Part shown: positions 1 to 8,583 of the stretch, piece after piece
Layout of the letters: the number at the start of each line of letters is the position of its first letter
Position numbering within the stretch: position 1 is the stretch's first letter
Origin: Billgrantia campisalis
GTDB taxonomy: Bacteria > Pseudomonadota > Gammaproteobacteria > Pseudomonadales > Halomonadaceae
Direction: 5' to 3'
Length of the DNA: 64,000 nucleotides
Assembly: GCF_022341425.1 (NCBI RefSeq)
Contig: NZ_JABFUC010000017.1
Location: 1 to 64,000 of the forward strand
Translations under genes and position numbers: made by a program
Notes under the pieces: generated by a model
Told to the model about the DNA's origin: nothing
Databases searched by the model: none
Seen by the model: only the letters and a program-made list of their open reading frames with translations

Positions 1-145
1 CGGAGCCGTGGGAGAAGTTGAGGCGCACCACGTCGACGCCGGCGGCGATCATCGCCTCGAGCACGCCGTCGCGGTCGCTGGCCGGGCCCAGGGTGGCGAC
101 GATCTTGGTGCGGCGGATGGGGGTGTGCAGCGGTTGGTTCGGCAT
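1..145 (-). CDS. pyk: Pyruvate kinase, N-terminal part (runs off the window)
   Basis: Only the first 48 codons are present; the rest lies left of position 1. The protein begins [20 protein letters not shown] and continues with a GPAS segment and, around residues 43-47, VRLNFSHGS, the characteristic start of the pyruvate kinase barrel (phosphoenolpyruvate + ADP to pyruvate + ATP, last step of glycolysis). An AGGAGG ribosome binding site precedes the ATG at 143-145. It is divergent from gap, and the shared 363-bp intergenic region carries HexR-like palindromes, which fits joint control of lower glycolysis. Identity is firm from the N-terminus; the isozyme cannot be told. Confidence 0.93.
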   Translation of the reverse strand, partial: MPNQPLHTPIRRTKIVATLGPASDRDGVLEAMIAAGVDVVRLNFSHGS

Positions 146-171
146 GTTGCGCCTCCTGGGAGGAAAGGAAA

Positions 172-186
172 TGTCGTCAGACTACA
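172..186. promoter_or_regulatory. HexR-like operator near pyk
   Basis: TGTCGTCAGACTACA is an imperfect palindrome 27 bp upstream of the pyk start. It matches 12 of 15 positions of the HexR consensus as I remember it (TGTARTTWAAYTACA). HexR is an RpiR-family regulator of central sugar metabolism (pyk, gap, zwf, edd/eda) in many gammaproteobacteria. Binding is inferred from sequence and location only. Confidence 0.5.
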
Positions 187-334
187 ACCATAGCGGTTTT
201 CAGGTAAGTTTACTACATCGTTGCCGTCGCGGCCTCAGCCGTAGCCGCTTGCCCGAAACGCTGGCTCTGCTAGCCTATAAAGTGAGTAAGCGAGCAACGT
301 CAGGAGCGTTCGGCGTAAGCTGTTTAGGCCATTA

Positions 335-349
335 TGTCGTAAAGTTACC
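335..349. promoter_or_regulatory. HexR-like operator near gap
   Basis: TGTCGTAAAGTTACC resembles the same HexR consensus, with about 11 of 15 positions, and has a GTAAAGTTAC core palindrome. It lies 160 bp upstream of gap. It shares the uncommon C at the fourth position with the site near pyk. Weaker than that site. Confidence 0.38.
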
Positions 350-508
350 AAAAAAATCTTGAGTCCCTGATCAGTTTGCGTCACATTGTGGGTCATATCA
401 CCAGGAGCCGCAGGCTGCCCAGCCGGCATCTTCGATGCCCGATCTCTGCCCACCGGCTCTGCCCCGCTTCCCTGAATTGCCACAGAGACGCTCTGGAGGA
501 GAGAGGAC

Positions 509-1531
509 ATGACACTCAAGATCGCAATCAACGGCTTCGGTCGGATCGGCCGCAACGTGCTGCGCGCCCTGTACGAGAACGGCTATCGCAATCGCGTCGA
601 GGTGGTGGCCATCAACGATCTCGGCGACCCGGCCCTCAACGCCCACCTGCTGCGCCACGACACCGTGCATGGTCACTTCCCCTTCAAGGTGGAGCACGAC
701 GAGGAGAGCCTCAGCGTGGACGGCGACCGTATCGCCATCCTCTCCGAGCGCGACCCGGCCCTCCTGCCGTGGAAGGCGCTGGGCGTCGACCTGGTAATGG
801 AGTGTACCGGGCTGTTCACCAAGCGTGCCGCCGCCGCCAAGCACCTGGAGGCCGGCGCCCAGCGGGTGCTGATCTCCGCGCCGAGCCCGGATGCCGATGC
901 CACCGTGGTCTACGGCGTCAACGAGGACGTGCTGACTGCCGCGCACAAGGTGGTCTCCAACGCCTCCTGCACCACCAACTGCCTGGCGCCGATCGCCAAG
1001 GCGCTCAACGATAGCGTGGGCATCGAGAACGGCCTGATGACCACGGTGCACGCCTACACCAACGACCAGAACCTATCGGATGTCTACCACAGCGACCCCT
1101 ACCGGGCGCGCAGCGCGACCCATTCGATGATCCCCACCAAGACCGGGGCCGCCGCCGCCGTGGGCCTGGTGCTGCCGGAGCTCGCCGGCAAGTTCGACGG
1201 CCTGGCGGTGCGGGTGCCGGTGATCAATGTCTCGCTGGTGGACCTGACCTTTACCGCCGGGCGGGACACCACCAAGGAGGAGATCAACGCCATCGTCGCC
1301 AAGGCCGCCGAGGCCTCCCCGGTGCTGGCGGTCAATGCCCAGCCGCTGGTCTCCATCGACTTCAACCACGACGCCAACTCCTCCACCTTCGATGCCAACC
1401 ATACCCGGGTGAACGGCCGACTGGTCAAGATCATGGCCTGGTACGACAACGAGTGGGGCTTCTCCAACCGTATGCTGGATACCGCCCTGGCCATGCAGAC
1501 GGCGAGCGACGCCAAGCGCGACGCCGCCTGA
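509..1531 (+). CDS. gap: Type I glyceraldehyde-3-phosphate dehydrogenase
   Basis: 340 residues, the usual length. It oxidises and phosphorylates glyceraldehyde 3-phosphate to 1,3-bisphosphoglycerate with NAD(P). The Rossmann motif NGFGRIGR is at residues 8-15, and the signature [12 protein letters not shown] places the catalytic cysteine at residue 154. The C-terminal [12 protein letters not shown] segment is present. The ATG follows a strong purine-rich ribosome binding site. A perfect inverted repeat 25 bp after the stop acts as a probable terminator, so the gene is likely monocistronic. It is divergent from pyk. Cofactor preference was not deduced. Confidence 0.96.
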   Translation: MTLKIAINGFGRIGRNVLRALYENGYRNRVEVVAINDLGDPALNAHLLRHDTVHGHFPFKVEHDEESLSVDGDRIAILSERDPALLPWKALGVDLVMECTGLFTKRAAAAKHLEAGAQRVLISAPSPDADATVVYGVNEDVLTAAHKVVSNASCTTNCLAPIAKALNDSVGIENGLMTTVHAYTNDQNLSDVYHSDPYRARSATHSMIPTKTGAAAAVGLVLPELAGKFDGLAVRVPVINVSLVDLTFTAGRDTTKEEINAIVAKAAEASPVLAVNAQPLVSIDFNHDANSSTFDANHTRVNGRLVKIMAWYDNEWGFSNRMLDTALAMQTASDAKRDAA

Positions 1532-1555
1532 TGCGCTGATTTGGCCTCGGTACGA

Positions 1556-1591
1556 ACGAACGCCGGGACGGGAGACCGTCCCGGCGTTCGT
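1556..1591 (+). terminator. Hairpin after gap
   Basis: A perfect 16-bp stem (1556-1571 with 1576-1591) closes a GAGA loop directly after gap. It lacks a U-tract, so it may terminate weakly or mainly protect the 3' end. Between it and 1723 I see nothing recognisable. Confidence 0.65.
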
Positions 1592-1723
1592 GTGTCCGGG
1601 CCCACCTTATGTATGCCGCTGCTTCACCAATTCCTTAGCAAGGACGCCTTGTGCTGACCGGCGACGCCTGGCCCGCCTGGAGCCTGGTCGTGTCCGCCAC
1701 CTATCTCATTGGCCTTGAGATGG

Positions 1724-1745
1724 AAAAAACCCCGCCGAGGCGGGG
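1724..1745 (-). terminator. Rho-independent terminator of the iolB operon
   Basis: Read on the minus strand, CCCCGCC-TC-GGCGGGG is followed by six Ts. It lies 48 bp past the iolB stop and would end the regulator-iolG-iolB transcript. Confidence 0.85.
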
Positions 1746-1792
1746 TGAAGAGACGTCAGGTCGGAGAGTCTGACGCTGCGGGTGTCACCCGC

Positions 1793-2596
1793 TCACTGCT
1801 TGACGATCCACTCATGAGCCGGGTCGTTCTGGAACTTCCATGCTCGCTTGGGACCGGCCATCACGTTGAGGTAATAAAGGTCATAGCCGTGGGCGGCGCC
1901 CACCGGGTGGTAGCCACGCGGTACCATCACGCAGCAGCCGTTCTCCACCGCCATGGTCTCGTCCAGGGAGCGGTCATCGGTGTAGACCCGCTGGAAGGCG
2001 AAGCCCTGAGAAGGATTGACGCGGTGGTAGTAGGTCTCCTCAAGGATCGACTCCTCGGGCAGGTTGTCCACGTCGTGCTTGTGGGGCGGGTAGCTCGACC
2101 AGTTGCCCGCCGGGGTGTAGACCTCCACCACCAACAGGCTGTCCGCCGGCTCGGTTTCCGGCAGGATGTCCTGGATATGGCGGGTGTTGGTACCGCTGCC
2201 GCGGGTGCTGCACTTGACTTGGTCGGGGGTAATCAGGCGTGGCGCATGGTTACCGTGGCCGGGTGCGCTGCACACAGCCAATTCCAGGTCGGTGGTGGCC
2301 TCCACGCTGTAGCTTGCCCCGTCGGGTAGATAGACAGAGTAGGGCGGGGCTTTCTCGAAGATATCCATGCGCTCGCCAATGTCTTCCCAGCGGTGTTCTC
2401 CACTGGTGACGCTGGCGCGGCCGCTGAGTAGCACCAGGCAGTGTTCGCGGCCCTCGGTATTGCCCTCGAGGTGTTGCCCTTTGGCCAGCGTGTGGACGCG
2501 AAAGCCGACGTGGTCCCAGCCGGCGGAGGCTGGGGTGACTTCGAGTACCTTGCCCTGGGCATCAGGCTCGTGCGGGCGGACCAGTAGTGACGTCAT
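1793..2596 (-). CDS. iolB: 5-deoxy-glucuronate isomerase
   Basis: 267 residues, a bicupin protein of the KduI/IolB family. It converts 5-deoxy-D-glucuronate, the product of IolD, to 2-deoxy-5-keto-D-gluconate. The metal-site region SSYPPHKHD lies at about residues 167-175 with ETYYHR near 187-192, as in IolB. The C-terminus has the family's HPVGAAHGYDLYYLNVMAGP segment. It is the last gene of the minus-strand operon, 18 bp after iolG, and ends before a clear terminator. Confidence is high because the whole inositol pathway surrounds it. Confidence 0.95.
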   Translation of the reverse strand: MTSLLVRPHEPDAQGKVLEVTPASAGWDHVGFRVHTLAKGQHLEGNTEGREHCLVLLSGRASVTSGEHRWEDIGERMDIFEKAPPYSVYLPDGASYSVEATTDLELAVCSAPGHGNHAPRLITPDQVKCSTRGSGTNTRHIQDILPETEPADSLLVVEVYTPAGNWSSYPPHKHDVDNLPEESILEETYYHRVNPSQGFAFQRVYTDDRSLDETMAVENGCCVMVPRGYHPVGAAHGYDLYYLNVMAGPKRAWKFQNDPAHEWIVKQ

Positions 2597-2614
2597 GGGT
2601 CGCTCCTGTGGCGT

Positions 2615-3610
2615 TCAGTGAATGTCGTCGATGGCGATGCGGCGGCCTTCCTTCAGTGAGCGTTCGGCTGCCTCGGCAAGGCGCAGTGCCTCCAGGCCGT
2701 CCTGGGCGCCAGCCATTGGTGCTCGGCCCTGTTTCCAGGCATCGACGAAGTCGCCGATCTCGAGGCTGTAGGCCTCGGCGTAGCGTTCCAGGAAGAACCA
2801 CTTGGGCTTCTCCTCCACCTGGCCCGGCTCACCGGTGAAACGCAGGCGGGTCTCGCTCTCGTTCTGAGCCTGCAGCATGCCAGCGCTTCCGAAGGCCTCG
2901 ATGCGCTGGTCGTAGCCATAGCAGGCGCGGCGGGAATTGCTGATATGACAGAGCCGGCCGCTGGCGGTGGTCAGGGTGACCATGGCGGTGTCCACATCGC
3001 CGGCCTCGCCGATGGCCGGGTCGATCAGGCAGCTGCCTTCGGCGTGGACGTGAGTGATGGACTCATCCAGTAACCAGCGGGCCATGTCGAAGTCGTGGAT
3101 CGTCATGTCGCGGAAGAGGCCGCCGGAGGCGCCGACATACTCCGCCGGGGGCGGGCTGGGGTCGCGGCTGATGATGGAGAGCGTCTCGAGCTGGCCGATA
3201 CGGTCTTCGTCCAGCGCCCGCTTGAGGGCGGCGAACTGGGGGTCGTGACGGCGGTTGAAGCCGAGCGCACAGGTCACCGGATGGGCGGCCAGTACCTGCA
3301 GGGCATCACGGGTGCGGGCCAGATCCAGGGCGATGGGCTTCTCGCAGAGGATCGCCTTGCCGGCGCGGGCGGCCTGTTCCAGGTAGTCGGCATGGGTGGG
3401 GGTGCTGGAGGCGATCAGCACGGCGTCGATGCCGTCATCTGCGAAGATGGCATCGACGCTCACAGCCTGAGCGCCATACTGGGCGGCCAGAGCCTCGGCT
3501 GCCGCGGCGTGGTAGTCGGCAACGGCAGCAAGCGTCACCTTGGGGTGACGATCGATGGCCTGGGCATGCACCTTGCCGATGCGTCCGGCGCCGATCAGGG
3601 CGAGTCTCAT
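2615..3610 (-). CDS. iolG: Inositol 2-dehydrogenase
   Basis: 331 residues, Gfo/Idh/MocA family. It oxidises myo-inositol to 2-keto-myo-inositol (scyllo-inosose) with NAD, the first catabolic step. The NAD-binding motif GAGRIGKVH lies at residues 7-15, the family EKP motif at 90-92 (catalytic lysine 91), and the DMTIHD segment puts the conserved catalytic histidine at about 172. It sits between the RpiR-type regulator and iolB on the minus strand. A second family member at 15079-16203 is longer and more distant, so this is the better candidate for the main inositol dehydrogenase. Confidence 0.93.
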   Translation of the reverse strand: MRLALIGAGRIGKVHAQAIDRHPKVTLAAVADYHAAAAEALAAQYGAQAVSVDAIFADDGIDAVLIASSTPTHADYLEQAARAGKAILCEKPIALDLARTRDALQVLAAHPVTCALGFNRRHDPQFAALKRALDEDRIGQLETLSIISRDPSPPPAEYVGASGGLFRDMTIHDFDMARWLLDESITHVHAEGSCLIDPAIGEAGDVDTAMVTLTTASGRLCHISNSRRACYGYDQRIEAFGSAGMLQAQNESETRLRFTGEPGQVEEKPKWFFLERYAEAYSLEIGDFVDAWKQGRAPMAGAQDGLEALRLAEAAERSLKEGRRIAIDDIH

Positions 3611-3640
3611 AGGAACTTCTCCTTATAGTTGGTTCAGTCG

Positions 3641-4504
3641 TCAGGCGCGTTCCGCATCCGGATCTTGTGTCTTGGCATCCCTTGCCTTGTCCTGGCGTAC
3701 TCCCAGTGAGATGGCGAGGGTCTGGGCCAGGCACAGCGAGGCGGTGAGACCGCGAAAGCTCTTGACCTCGGCTTCGTGCACGACCAGCACTACGTCGGCC
3801 AGTCGAGCCAGCGGGCTAAGGCTGGAGTCGGTGATCACTATCAGAGGCAGGCCACGCTCGCTGGCAGCCTCTGCCACCTGCCTGCTCTCCTCCGCATAGG
3901 GGGAGAAGCTGACCACCAGCAGGGCATCCTGTTTGCCGATGGCGCGCACCTGTTCGGTGTACATCCCCCCCAGGCCGTTGACCAGGAAGGCGCGCTTGTC
4001 GATATGGTGCAGCGCATAGGTCATGTAGCTGGCTACCACGAAGCTGCGCCTGGCGCCCATCACATGCACTGCCTGGGCGCGCTCGAAGATATCCAGGGCC
4101 TGTTCCAGATGGCGCGGGTCGATGCGGCCCGGCAGCTGCTCCAGCACCTCTCGGTTAGCATCGGCGAACTCCCACAGCAGCTGGGTGCTGTCGGGGGTTT
4201 CGCCGGTGGCACTGCGCACGGCGCGAATCCGTTCGGTGTAGTTGGGCAGCTCGTCCACCAGCCGAGAGCGGAACAGCTGCTGCATCTCCGAGAAACCCTT
4301 GAAGCCGAAGCTGTTGGCAAAGCGGATCAGGGTGGAGGGGGTAACCCCAGCTTGCTCGGCTAACCTGGCCACGGTGGCAAAGGCGACCTCCTGGGGGTGG
4401 TCGAGCATGAACCGTGCAGTCTGCTGCAGGCGTCGACTCAGCGACGGGTACTCCGCCGTGATGCGCGTTTCCAGCTCGTTGAAGTCCTGGGGTGTCGTGT
4501 TCAT
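3641..4504 (-). CDS. RpiR-family transcriptional regulator, probable inositol repressor
   Basis: 287 residues. The first ~80 residues form the RpiR-type helix-turn-helix (ATVARLAEQAGVTPSTLIRF around 41-60). Residues about 125-260 form a SIS sugar-phosphate-binding domain. It heads the operon with iolG and iolB, and is divergent from the transport/catabolic operon. Two GGAAT-N4-ATTCC palindromes lie in the divergent promoter region, the architecture expected for an autoregulated RpiR-type IolR. The inducer is probably a late pathway intermediate, which cannot be read from sequence. Gram-positive IolR is DeoR-type, so this is a different family doing the same job. Confidence 0.88.
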   Translation of the reverse strand: MNTTPQDFNELETRITAEYPSLSRRLQQTARFMLDHPQEVAFATVARLAEQAGVTPSTLIRFANSFGFKGFSEMQQLFRSRLVDELPNYTERIRAVRSATGETPDSTQLLWEFADANREVLEQLPGRIDPRHLEQALDIFERAQAVHVMGARRSFVVASYMTYALHHIDKRAFLVNGLGGMYTEQVRAIGKQDALLVVSFSPYAEESRQVAEAASERGLPLIVITDSSLSPLARLADVVLVVHEAEVKSFRGLTASLCLAQTLAISLGVRQDKARDAKTQDPDAERA

Positions 4505-4564
4505 CTGTCGTTCTTCCTTGCCGTCGCCAAGGTGGCGTTGACTCTGGAGCGAATGCTTGCGGGC

Positions 4565-4594
4565 AGTCTAGGCGCTATGGAATAAACATTCCAA
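4565..4594 (-). promoter_or_regulatory. Candidate promoter of the regulator-iolG-iolB operon
   Basis: On the minus strand TTGGAA (4594-4589) and TAGACT (4570-4565) are 18 bp apart. The -35 box overlaps the left IolR-type palindrome, so a bound repressor would block it. Proposed from spacing and overlap only. Confidence 0.45.
4579..4592. promoter_or_regulatory. Left palindromic operator (IolR/RpiR type)
   Basis: GGAATAAACATTCC is a perfect 5-bp inverted repeat around four bases. It lies 75 bp upstream of the regulator. It has the same arms and spacing as the site at 4639-4652; centres are exactly 60 bp apart. It matches the TGGAAT...ATTCCA type of site reported for RpiR-type inositol regulators. 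Confidence 0.75.
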
Positions 4595-4620
4595 TAATAC
4601 CAAAGTATAGAACAATTGGT

Positions 4621-4650
4621 TTGATTTTATCCATGATTGGAATCTATATT
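4621..4650 (+). promoter_or_regulatory. Candidate promoter of the inositol transport/catabolic operon
   Basis: TTGATT (4621-4626) and TATATT (4645-4650) are 18 bp apart. The -10 box lies inside the right palindromic operator, a typical repressor arrangement. Confidence 0.6.
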
Positions 4651-4652
4651 CC
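4639..4652. promoter_or_regulatory. Right palindromic operator (IolR/RpiR type)
   Basis: GGAATCTATATTCC has arms identical to those of the left operator and a four-base spacer. It covers the -10 box of the plus-strand operon, 60 bp before the binding-protein start. Confidence 0.77.
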
Positions 4653-4712
4653 ATTTGTCGATGCGCTTCATGCAATCAGCACCACACAATGACAACCAAG
4701 AGGACATCACCC

Positions 4713-5651
4713 ATGGCACGTCTATCTCAATGGCTTCTCGCTTCCACGGCCGCCGCCGCCATGATGGCCGGATCGGTCCAGGCTCAAGAGCCCAACCGTT
4801 TCATCATGGTGACCCACGGCGTTCCCTCCGATCCCTTCTGGTCAGTGGTCAAGAATGGTGCCGATGAGGCCGCCGAGCAGGTGGGGGCGCGCCTCGAGTA
4901 TCGCGCTCCCTCCACCTTCGACATGGCTCGCATGCAGCAGCTGGTGGATGCAGCCATCGCGTCCAGCCCCGATGGGCTGATCCTCTCTTTTACCGATGAG
5001 GATGCTCTAGGCAGCGTTGTGCAGCGCGCGACCGACAATGGCATCCCGGTGATCACCATCAATTCCGGTGGGGATGTGTCCAGTAAGTACGGGGCCCGCC
5101 TGCACATCGGCCAAAGCGAATACGAGGCGGGCAAGCTCGCCGCCGAGCGTATGCAGGAGATGGGTGTCGAGAAGGGGGTCTGCATTAACCATGAACAGGG
5201 CAACCAGGGGCTCGACCAGCGCTGCGATGGCTTCGTCGATGGCTTCGACGGCAACGCCAGTCAGCTGGCAACGACCTATGATCCGACGGGCATCCGTAGC
5301 GCCCTCATCGCTTATCTGAACCAGAACAGCGATGTTCGAGGCGTCCTTGCCCTGGGTGCGCTGGCTGCCGATCCGGTGGTGCGTGCCATTCGCGATCAGG
5401 GGGCTCTCGACATGTTCACCATTGGCACCTTTGACCTCTCCCCGAGCATTCTGCAGGCCGTCGAGGCAGGTGAGATGGACTTCGCCATCGACCAGCAGCA
5501 GTACCTGCAGGGCTATCTGCCGGTGATGTTCCTCGACCAGTATGCTCGCCATGGCCTGCTCCCGGCGGGAGATGTGGCGACGGGTCCTGGATTCGTGACC
5601 CAAGACAACGCTGCCCAGGTCATCGAATTGAGCAATCAAGGCATTCGCTGA
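4713..5651 (+). CDS. Sugar (probable inositol) ABC transporter periplasmic binding protein
   Basis: 312 residues from the ATG at 4713, chosen because AAGAGGA precedes it and it gives a compact signal peptide (MARLSQWLL, alanine-rich core, cleavage near SVQA-QEP). An in-frame ATG at 4689 would add eight residues without a good ribosome site. The mature part is a type I periplasmic sugar-binding protein (Peripla_BP_4; FMVTHG-like first strand, SFTDEDALGSVV, ITINSGG). It captures the solute and delivers it to the permease encoded downstream. The inositol substrate is inferred from the surrounding catabolic genes and the operators upstream; the family also covers fructose and ribose. Confidence 0.88.
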   Translation: MARLSQWLLASTAAAAMMAGSVQAQEPNRFIMVTHGVPSDPFWSVVKNGADEAAEQVGARLEYRAPSTFDMARMQQLVDAAIASSPDGLILSFTDEDALGSVVQRATDNGIPVITINSGGDVSSKYGARLHIGQSEYEAGKLAAERMQEMGVEKGVCINHEQGNQGLDQRCDGFVDGFDGNASQLATTYDPTGIRSALIAYLNQNSDVRGVLALGALAADPVVRAIRDQGALDMFTIGTFDLSPSILQAVEAGEMDFAIDQQQYLQGYLPVMFLDQYARHGLLPAGDVATGPGFVTQDNAAQVIELSNQGIR

Positions 5652-5701
5652 CCCGCTGCTTAAAACACAGGCCCGGCAACGCCGGGCCCGGGAGTCGTAT
5701 T

Positions 5702-6829
5702 ATGAAACCTAATCAAGAACCCACCCCAGCCGCTGCACCGGAGACCAAGGACGAGCGCTTGCAGGCGATACCGCTTTGGAAGAAGGCTCTCAGCCGGCCG
5801 GAGCTTGGAGCCTTGGCCGGCGCTGTGCTGGTCCTCTCTTTCTTTATCGTTGCGGCCAGTGGCACCGGCATGTTCACGCCGGCGGGTATCATCAACGTCC
5901 TCCAGGTGGCCGCCCAGCTGGGCATCATTGCCACCGCTGCGGCACTGCTGATGATCGGTGGCGAGTTTGATCTTTCCATCGGCTCGATGATCGGCCTGGC
6001 CGGCATCCTCATTGCCATCCCAGCGGTGGAGTATGGCTGGCCGCTGTGGGCCGCCATCCTGTTGGCCTTCTCCTGTGCAGCCCTGGTGGGTTGGATCAAT
6101 GGCAATCTGGTCAACAAGACGGGCTTGCCCTCCTTTATCGTCACCCTGGGGTTCCTGTTCATTCTGCGCGGCCTGGCCATTGGCATCAGCCGCCTGCTGA
6201 CCGGGCGTACACAGGTCGGCGGCGTGCATGAGCATGTCCCGGGTGACTGGTTCGCGGCCCTGTTCTCCGGGGAGGTGGCCACGGGGCTGTTCGCCTGGAT
6301 GGCGACACAGGGCTGGATCGCCACCAACTTTGCCGGTAATCCGGTGGTTACTGGCATCCCGGTCTCCATCGTCTGGTGGCTCGGCCTCACGGCCGTGGCG
6401 ACCTGGGTCCTGCTCTGCACCCCCTACGGCAACTGGATTTTCGCCAGCGGTGGCGACAAGAATGCCGCCCGCAACTCCGGCGTCCCGGTCCACCGGGTCA
6501 AGATCTCGCTGTTCATCTTCACCGCCTTCTCCGCGACCATCTTTGCCTGCATCCAGGTGATGGATACCGGCTCGGCGGACACCATCCGCGGCCTGCTCAA
6601 GGAACTGGAAGCGATCATTGCGGTGGTCATCGGGGGGGCTCTGCTCACCGGGGGCTATGGTTCCGCCATCGGTGCAGCGCTCGGCGCCCTGATCTTCGGC
6701 ATGGTGCAGATGGGCATCTTCTATACCGGCGTCAATACCGACTGGTTCCAGGTCTTCCTCGGCGTAATGCTGCTGGTCGCTGTGCTGTTCAACAACTTCA
6801 TGCGCAAGAAGGCGATGGAGGCCAAGTAA
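5702..6829 (+). CDS. Sugar (probable inositol) ABC transporter permease
   Basis: 375 residues, branched-chain/ribose-type permease family (BPD_transp_2). Many hydrophobic segments are visible from about residue 38 to 370. The conserved MIGGEFDLSIGSMIGLAG segment lies near residues 82-99 and ALLTGGYGSAIGAALGAL near 316-333, both typical of RbsC/FrcC-like subunits. The insert between helices around residues 165-225 is longer than in ribose permeases. The stop codon directly abuts the ATPase start (TAAATG). Substrate is assigned by context. Confidence 0.88.
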   Translation: MKPNQEPTPAAAPETKDERLQAIPLWKKALSRPELGALAGAVLVLSFFIVAASGTGMFTPAGIINVLQVAAQLGIIATAAALLMIGGEFDLSIGSMIGLAGILIAIPAVEYGWPLWAAILLAFSCAALVGWINGNLVNKTGLPSFIVTLGFLFILRGLAIGISRLLTGRTQVGGVHEHVPGDWFAALFSGEVATGLFAWMATQGWIATNFAGNPVVTGIPVSIVWWLGLTAVATWVLLCTPYGNWIFASGGDKNAARNSGVPVHRVKISLFIFTAFSATIFACIQVMDTGSADTIRGLLKELEAIIAVVIGGALLTGGYGSAIGAALGALIFGMVQMGIFYTGVNTDWFQVFLGVMLLVAVLFNNFMRKKAMEAK

Positions 6830-7690
6830 ATGAGTGAACGTACTCCTATGATCGAAATGCGCAACGTCAGCAAGCATTTCGGCAGCGTCATCGCCCTTAG
6901 CGACATCTCGATGAAAGTGTGCTCCGGCGAGGTCATGTGCCTGCTGGGTGACAACGGCGCCGGCAAGTCGACCCTGATCAAGACCCTGTCGGGTGTGCAT
7001 AGTCCGTCCCACGGCGAAATGCTTCTGGATGGCGAGCCCGTGCACTTCAAGTCCCCGGCCTATGCGCTGGACGCCGGCATTGCCACCGTCTTCCAGGATC
7101 TGGCGATGATTCCGCTGATGTCGATCACCCGCAATTTCTTCATGGGTCGCGAGCCCACCGTCGGCTGGGGCCCCTTCAAGCGCATCGACTGGAAGTACGC
7201 CGATCGGGTTGCCAAGGAAGAGATGGCCAAGATCGGTATCGATGTGCGCGACCCCAGCCAGGCGGTGGGCACACTTTCGGGGGGCGAGCGCCAGTGCGTG
7301 GCCATCGCTCGTGCGGTCTATTTCGGTGCCAAGGTGCTGATTCTGGATGAGCCCACCTCGGCGCTGGGGGTCAAGCAGGCCTCGGTAGTGTTGCGCTATA
7401 TCGCCAAGGCGAAGGCCGACGGCCTGGCGGTGATCTTCATTACTCACAACGTCCATCACGCCTTCCCGGTGGCCGATGCCTTCACCCTGCTGTCGCGCGG
7501 CGGCAGTCTCGGTACCTTCCGCAAGGCAGACATCACCCGTGAAGAGGTGCTGAACATGATGGCCGGTGGCGCCGAACTCGAGAGCCTCGACGCCGAGCTG
7601 GCCGAGTTCCAGCGCAGCGACACGGAGAGGAAGGCGAGCCGTGAAAGTGCCGCGTCCCGGCAGGAGACATCGAGCGCCTCTGGCACATGA
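6830..7690 (+). CDS. Sugar (probable inositol) ABC transporter ATP-binding protein
   Basis: 286 residues with a single nucleotide-binding domain: Walker [10 protein letters not shown] at residues 40-48, signature LSGGERQ at 149-155, Walker [11 protein letters not shown] at 170-179, and a switch histidine in FITHNVHH. RbsA-type ATPases carry two such domains in about 500 residues, so this one must work as a homodimer, as in FrcA-like systems. The last 50 residues are charged and low-complexity. It follows the permease without a gap. Confidence 0.9.
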   Translation: MSERTPMIEMRNVSKHFGSVIALSDISMKVCSGEVMCLLGDNGAGKSTLIKTLSGVHSPSHGEMLLDGEPVHFKSPAYALDAGIATVFQDLAMIPLMSITRNFFMGREPTVGWGPFKRIDWKYADRVAKEEMAKIGIDVRDPSQAVGTLSGGERQCVAIARAVYFGAKVLILDEPTSALGVKQASVVLRYIAKAKADGLAVIFITHNVHHAFPVADAFTLLSRGGSLGTFRKADITREEVLNMMAGGAELESLDAELAEFQRSDTERKASRESAASRQETSSASGT

Positions 7691-7785
7691 AGTAAGCAAA
7701 CCTGGCTGCTTCATACCAGCGGGCGGGAAATGCCGAATCCGGTGCGCGCAAGCGCATCGCCAACCGCTTTCACGGAGCTGTGGCA

Positions 7786-8583
7786 ATGAATCCACGATCA
7801 GGAGAATCCCCCTTCACCCTGGCGGTCTGCGCCGAGATGGTATTCCGCGACCTGTCGGTCATCGAGCGGGTCAGGCGGATCGATGCCCTGGGCTTCCAGG
7901 TGGAGATCTGGGACTGGACGAAGCATGACATTCAGGCCCTGGTAGACACCGGTGCGCCCTTTTCCTCCATGACCGGCTATATCGACGGAACCCTCGCCGA
8001 CCGACAGGGTGCCGACCGGTTGGTCGAGACGGCCAGGGAATCGATTGCTGTGGCCAAGACGCTGGGCATCCCCCGGCTCAACTTGCATGGCACCGGCCTC
8101 GACGGCCAAGGGTTGCCGGTCAAGCCGTGCACCGATGTGACCGGGCCCATGTGGATCCAGGCGGCTGACACCCTGAACCGCCTGGCCGACCTTGGCCAGC
8201 AGCATGGGGTCACCTTCGTGTTGGAGAACCTCAATACCGCCGTCGACCACCCGGGGGTGCCCTTCGCCCGTGCGGAAGATGTCCTGACGCTGGTGGCCAG
8301 CGTGGATCGCCCGGAGGTGCGCATCATGCTCGATCTCTACCACGCCCAGATTGGCGAGGGGAATCTGGTCGAGCTGGTGCGCCGCTGTGCGCCCTATATC
8401 GGTGAGATCCAGGTGGCTGATGTGCCCGGCCGCTGCGAGCCCGGCAGTGGCGAGATCCACTATCCGGCCATCGCCAGGGCCCTCAATGAGATCGGCTATC
8501 GCGGAACCGTTGGCCTGGAGGGATGGGCCTCCGGCGATGACGAACTGGCCCTGCAGCGCTTCAGAGATGCCTTCACCCTTTGA
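7786..8583 (+). CDS. Hyi/IolI-like TIM-barrel sugar isomerase
   Basis: 265 residues from ATG 7786; CGGAG sits 8 bp upstream, whereas the in-frame GTG at 7780 is too close to it. It is an AP-endonuclease-2-like TIM barrel. LENLNTAVDHPGVPF, MLDLYHAQIGEGNL, IQVADVPGRCEPGSGEI and VGLEGWASGD resemble hydroxypyruvate isomerase (Hyi) and carry the expected metal ligands Glu, Asp, His and Glu. Its place between the transporter and iolC suggests a keto-inositol or deoxyketogluconate isomerisation (IolI/IolH-like) rather than glyoxylate metabolism. Exact reaction unknown. Confidence 0.75.
   Translation: MNPRSGESPFTLAVCAEMVFRDLSVIERVRRIDALGFQVEIWDWTKHDIQALVDTGAPFSSMTGYIDGTLADRQGADRLVETARESIAVAKTLGIPRLNLHGTGLDGQGLPVKPCTDVTGPMWIQAADTLNRLADLGQQHGVTFVLENLNTAVDHPGVPFARAEDVLTLVASVDRPEVRIMLDLYHAQIGEGNLVELVRRCAPYIGEIQVADVPGRCEPGSGEIHYPAIARALNEIGYRGTVGLEGWASGDDELALQRFRDAFTL

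Larger units (their letters stand above)
146..508. other. pyk-gap divergent intergenic region
   Basis: A 363-bp region without a gene. It is clearly richer in A and T than its neighbours and holds the two divergent promoters. It contains two palindromes resembling HexR sites (listed separately), a TATAAA hexamer at 276-281 and an A-tract at 350-356. I could not assign a convincing -35/-10 pair for either gene. The last 20 bases carry a [16 protein letters not shown] ribosome binding site for gap. Confidence 0.5.

Noticed and set aside
1592..1723. Possible membrane-protein fragment reading GDAWPAWSLVVSATYLIGLE near 1655-1720
   Set aside because: Too short, with no start or recognisable family; treated as intergenic.
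5660..7795. 711-codon open frame on the minus strand opposite the permease and ATPase genes
   Set aside because: It mirrors codon structure of two clear transporter genes in high-GC DNA, is His/Gln/Gly/Asp rich with no domain pattern, and has no ribosome site. The same applies to long antisense frames at 26978-28804, 43091-44728, 51805-54276 and 55788-58010.
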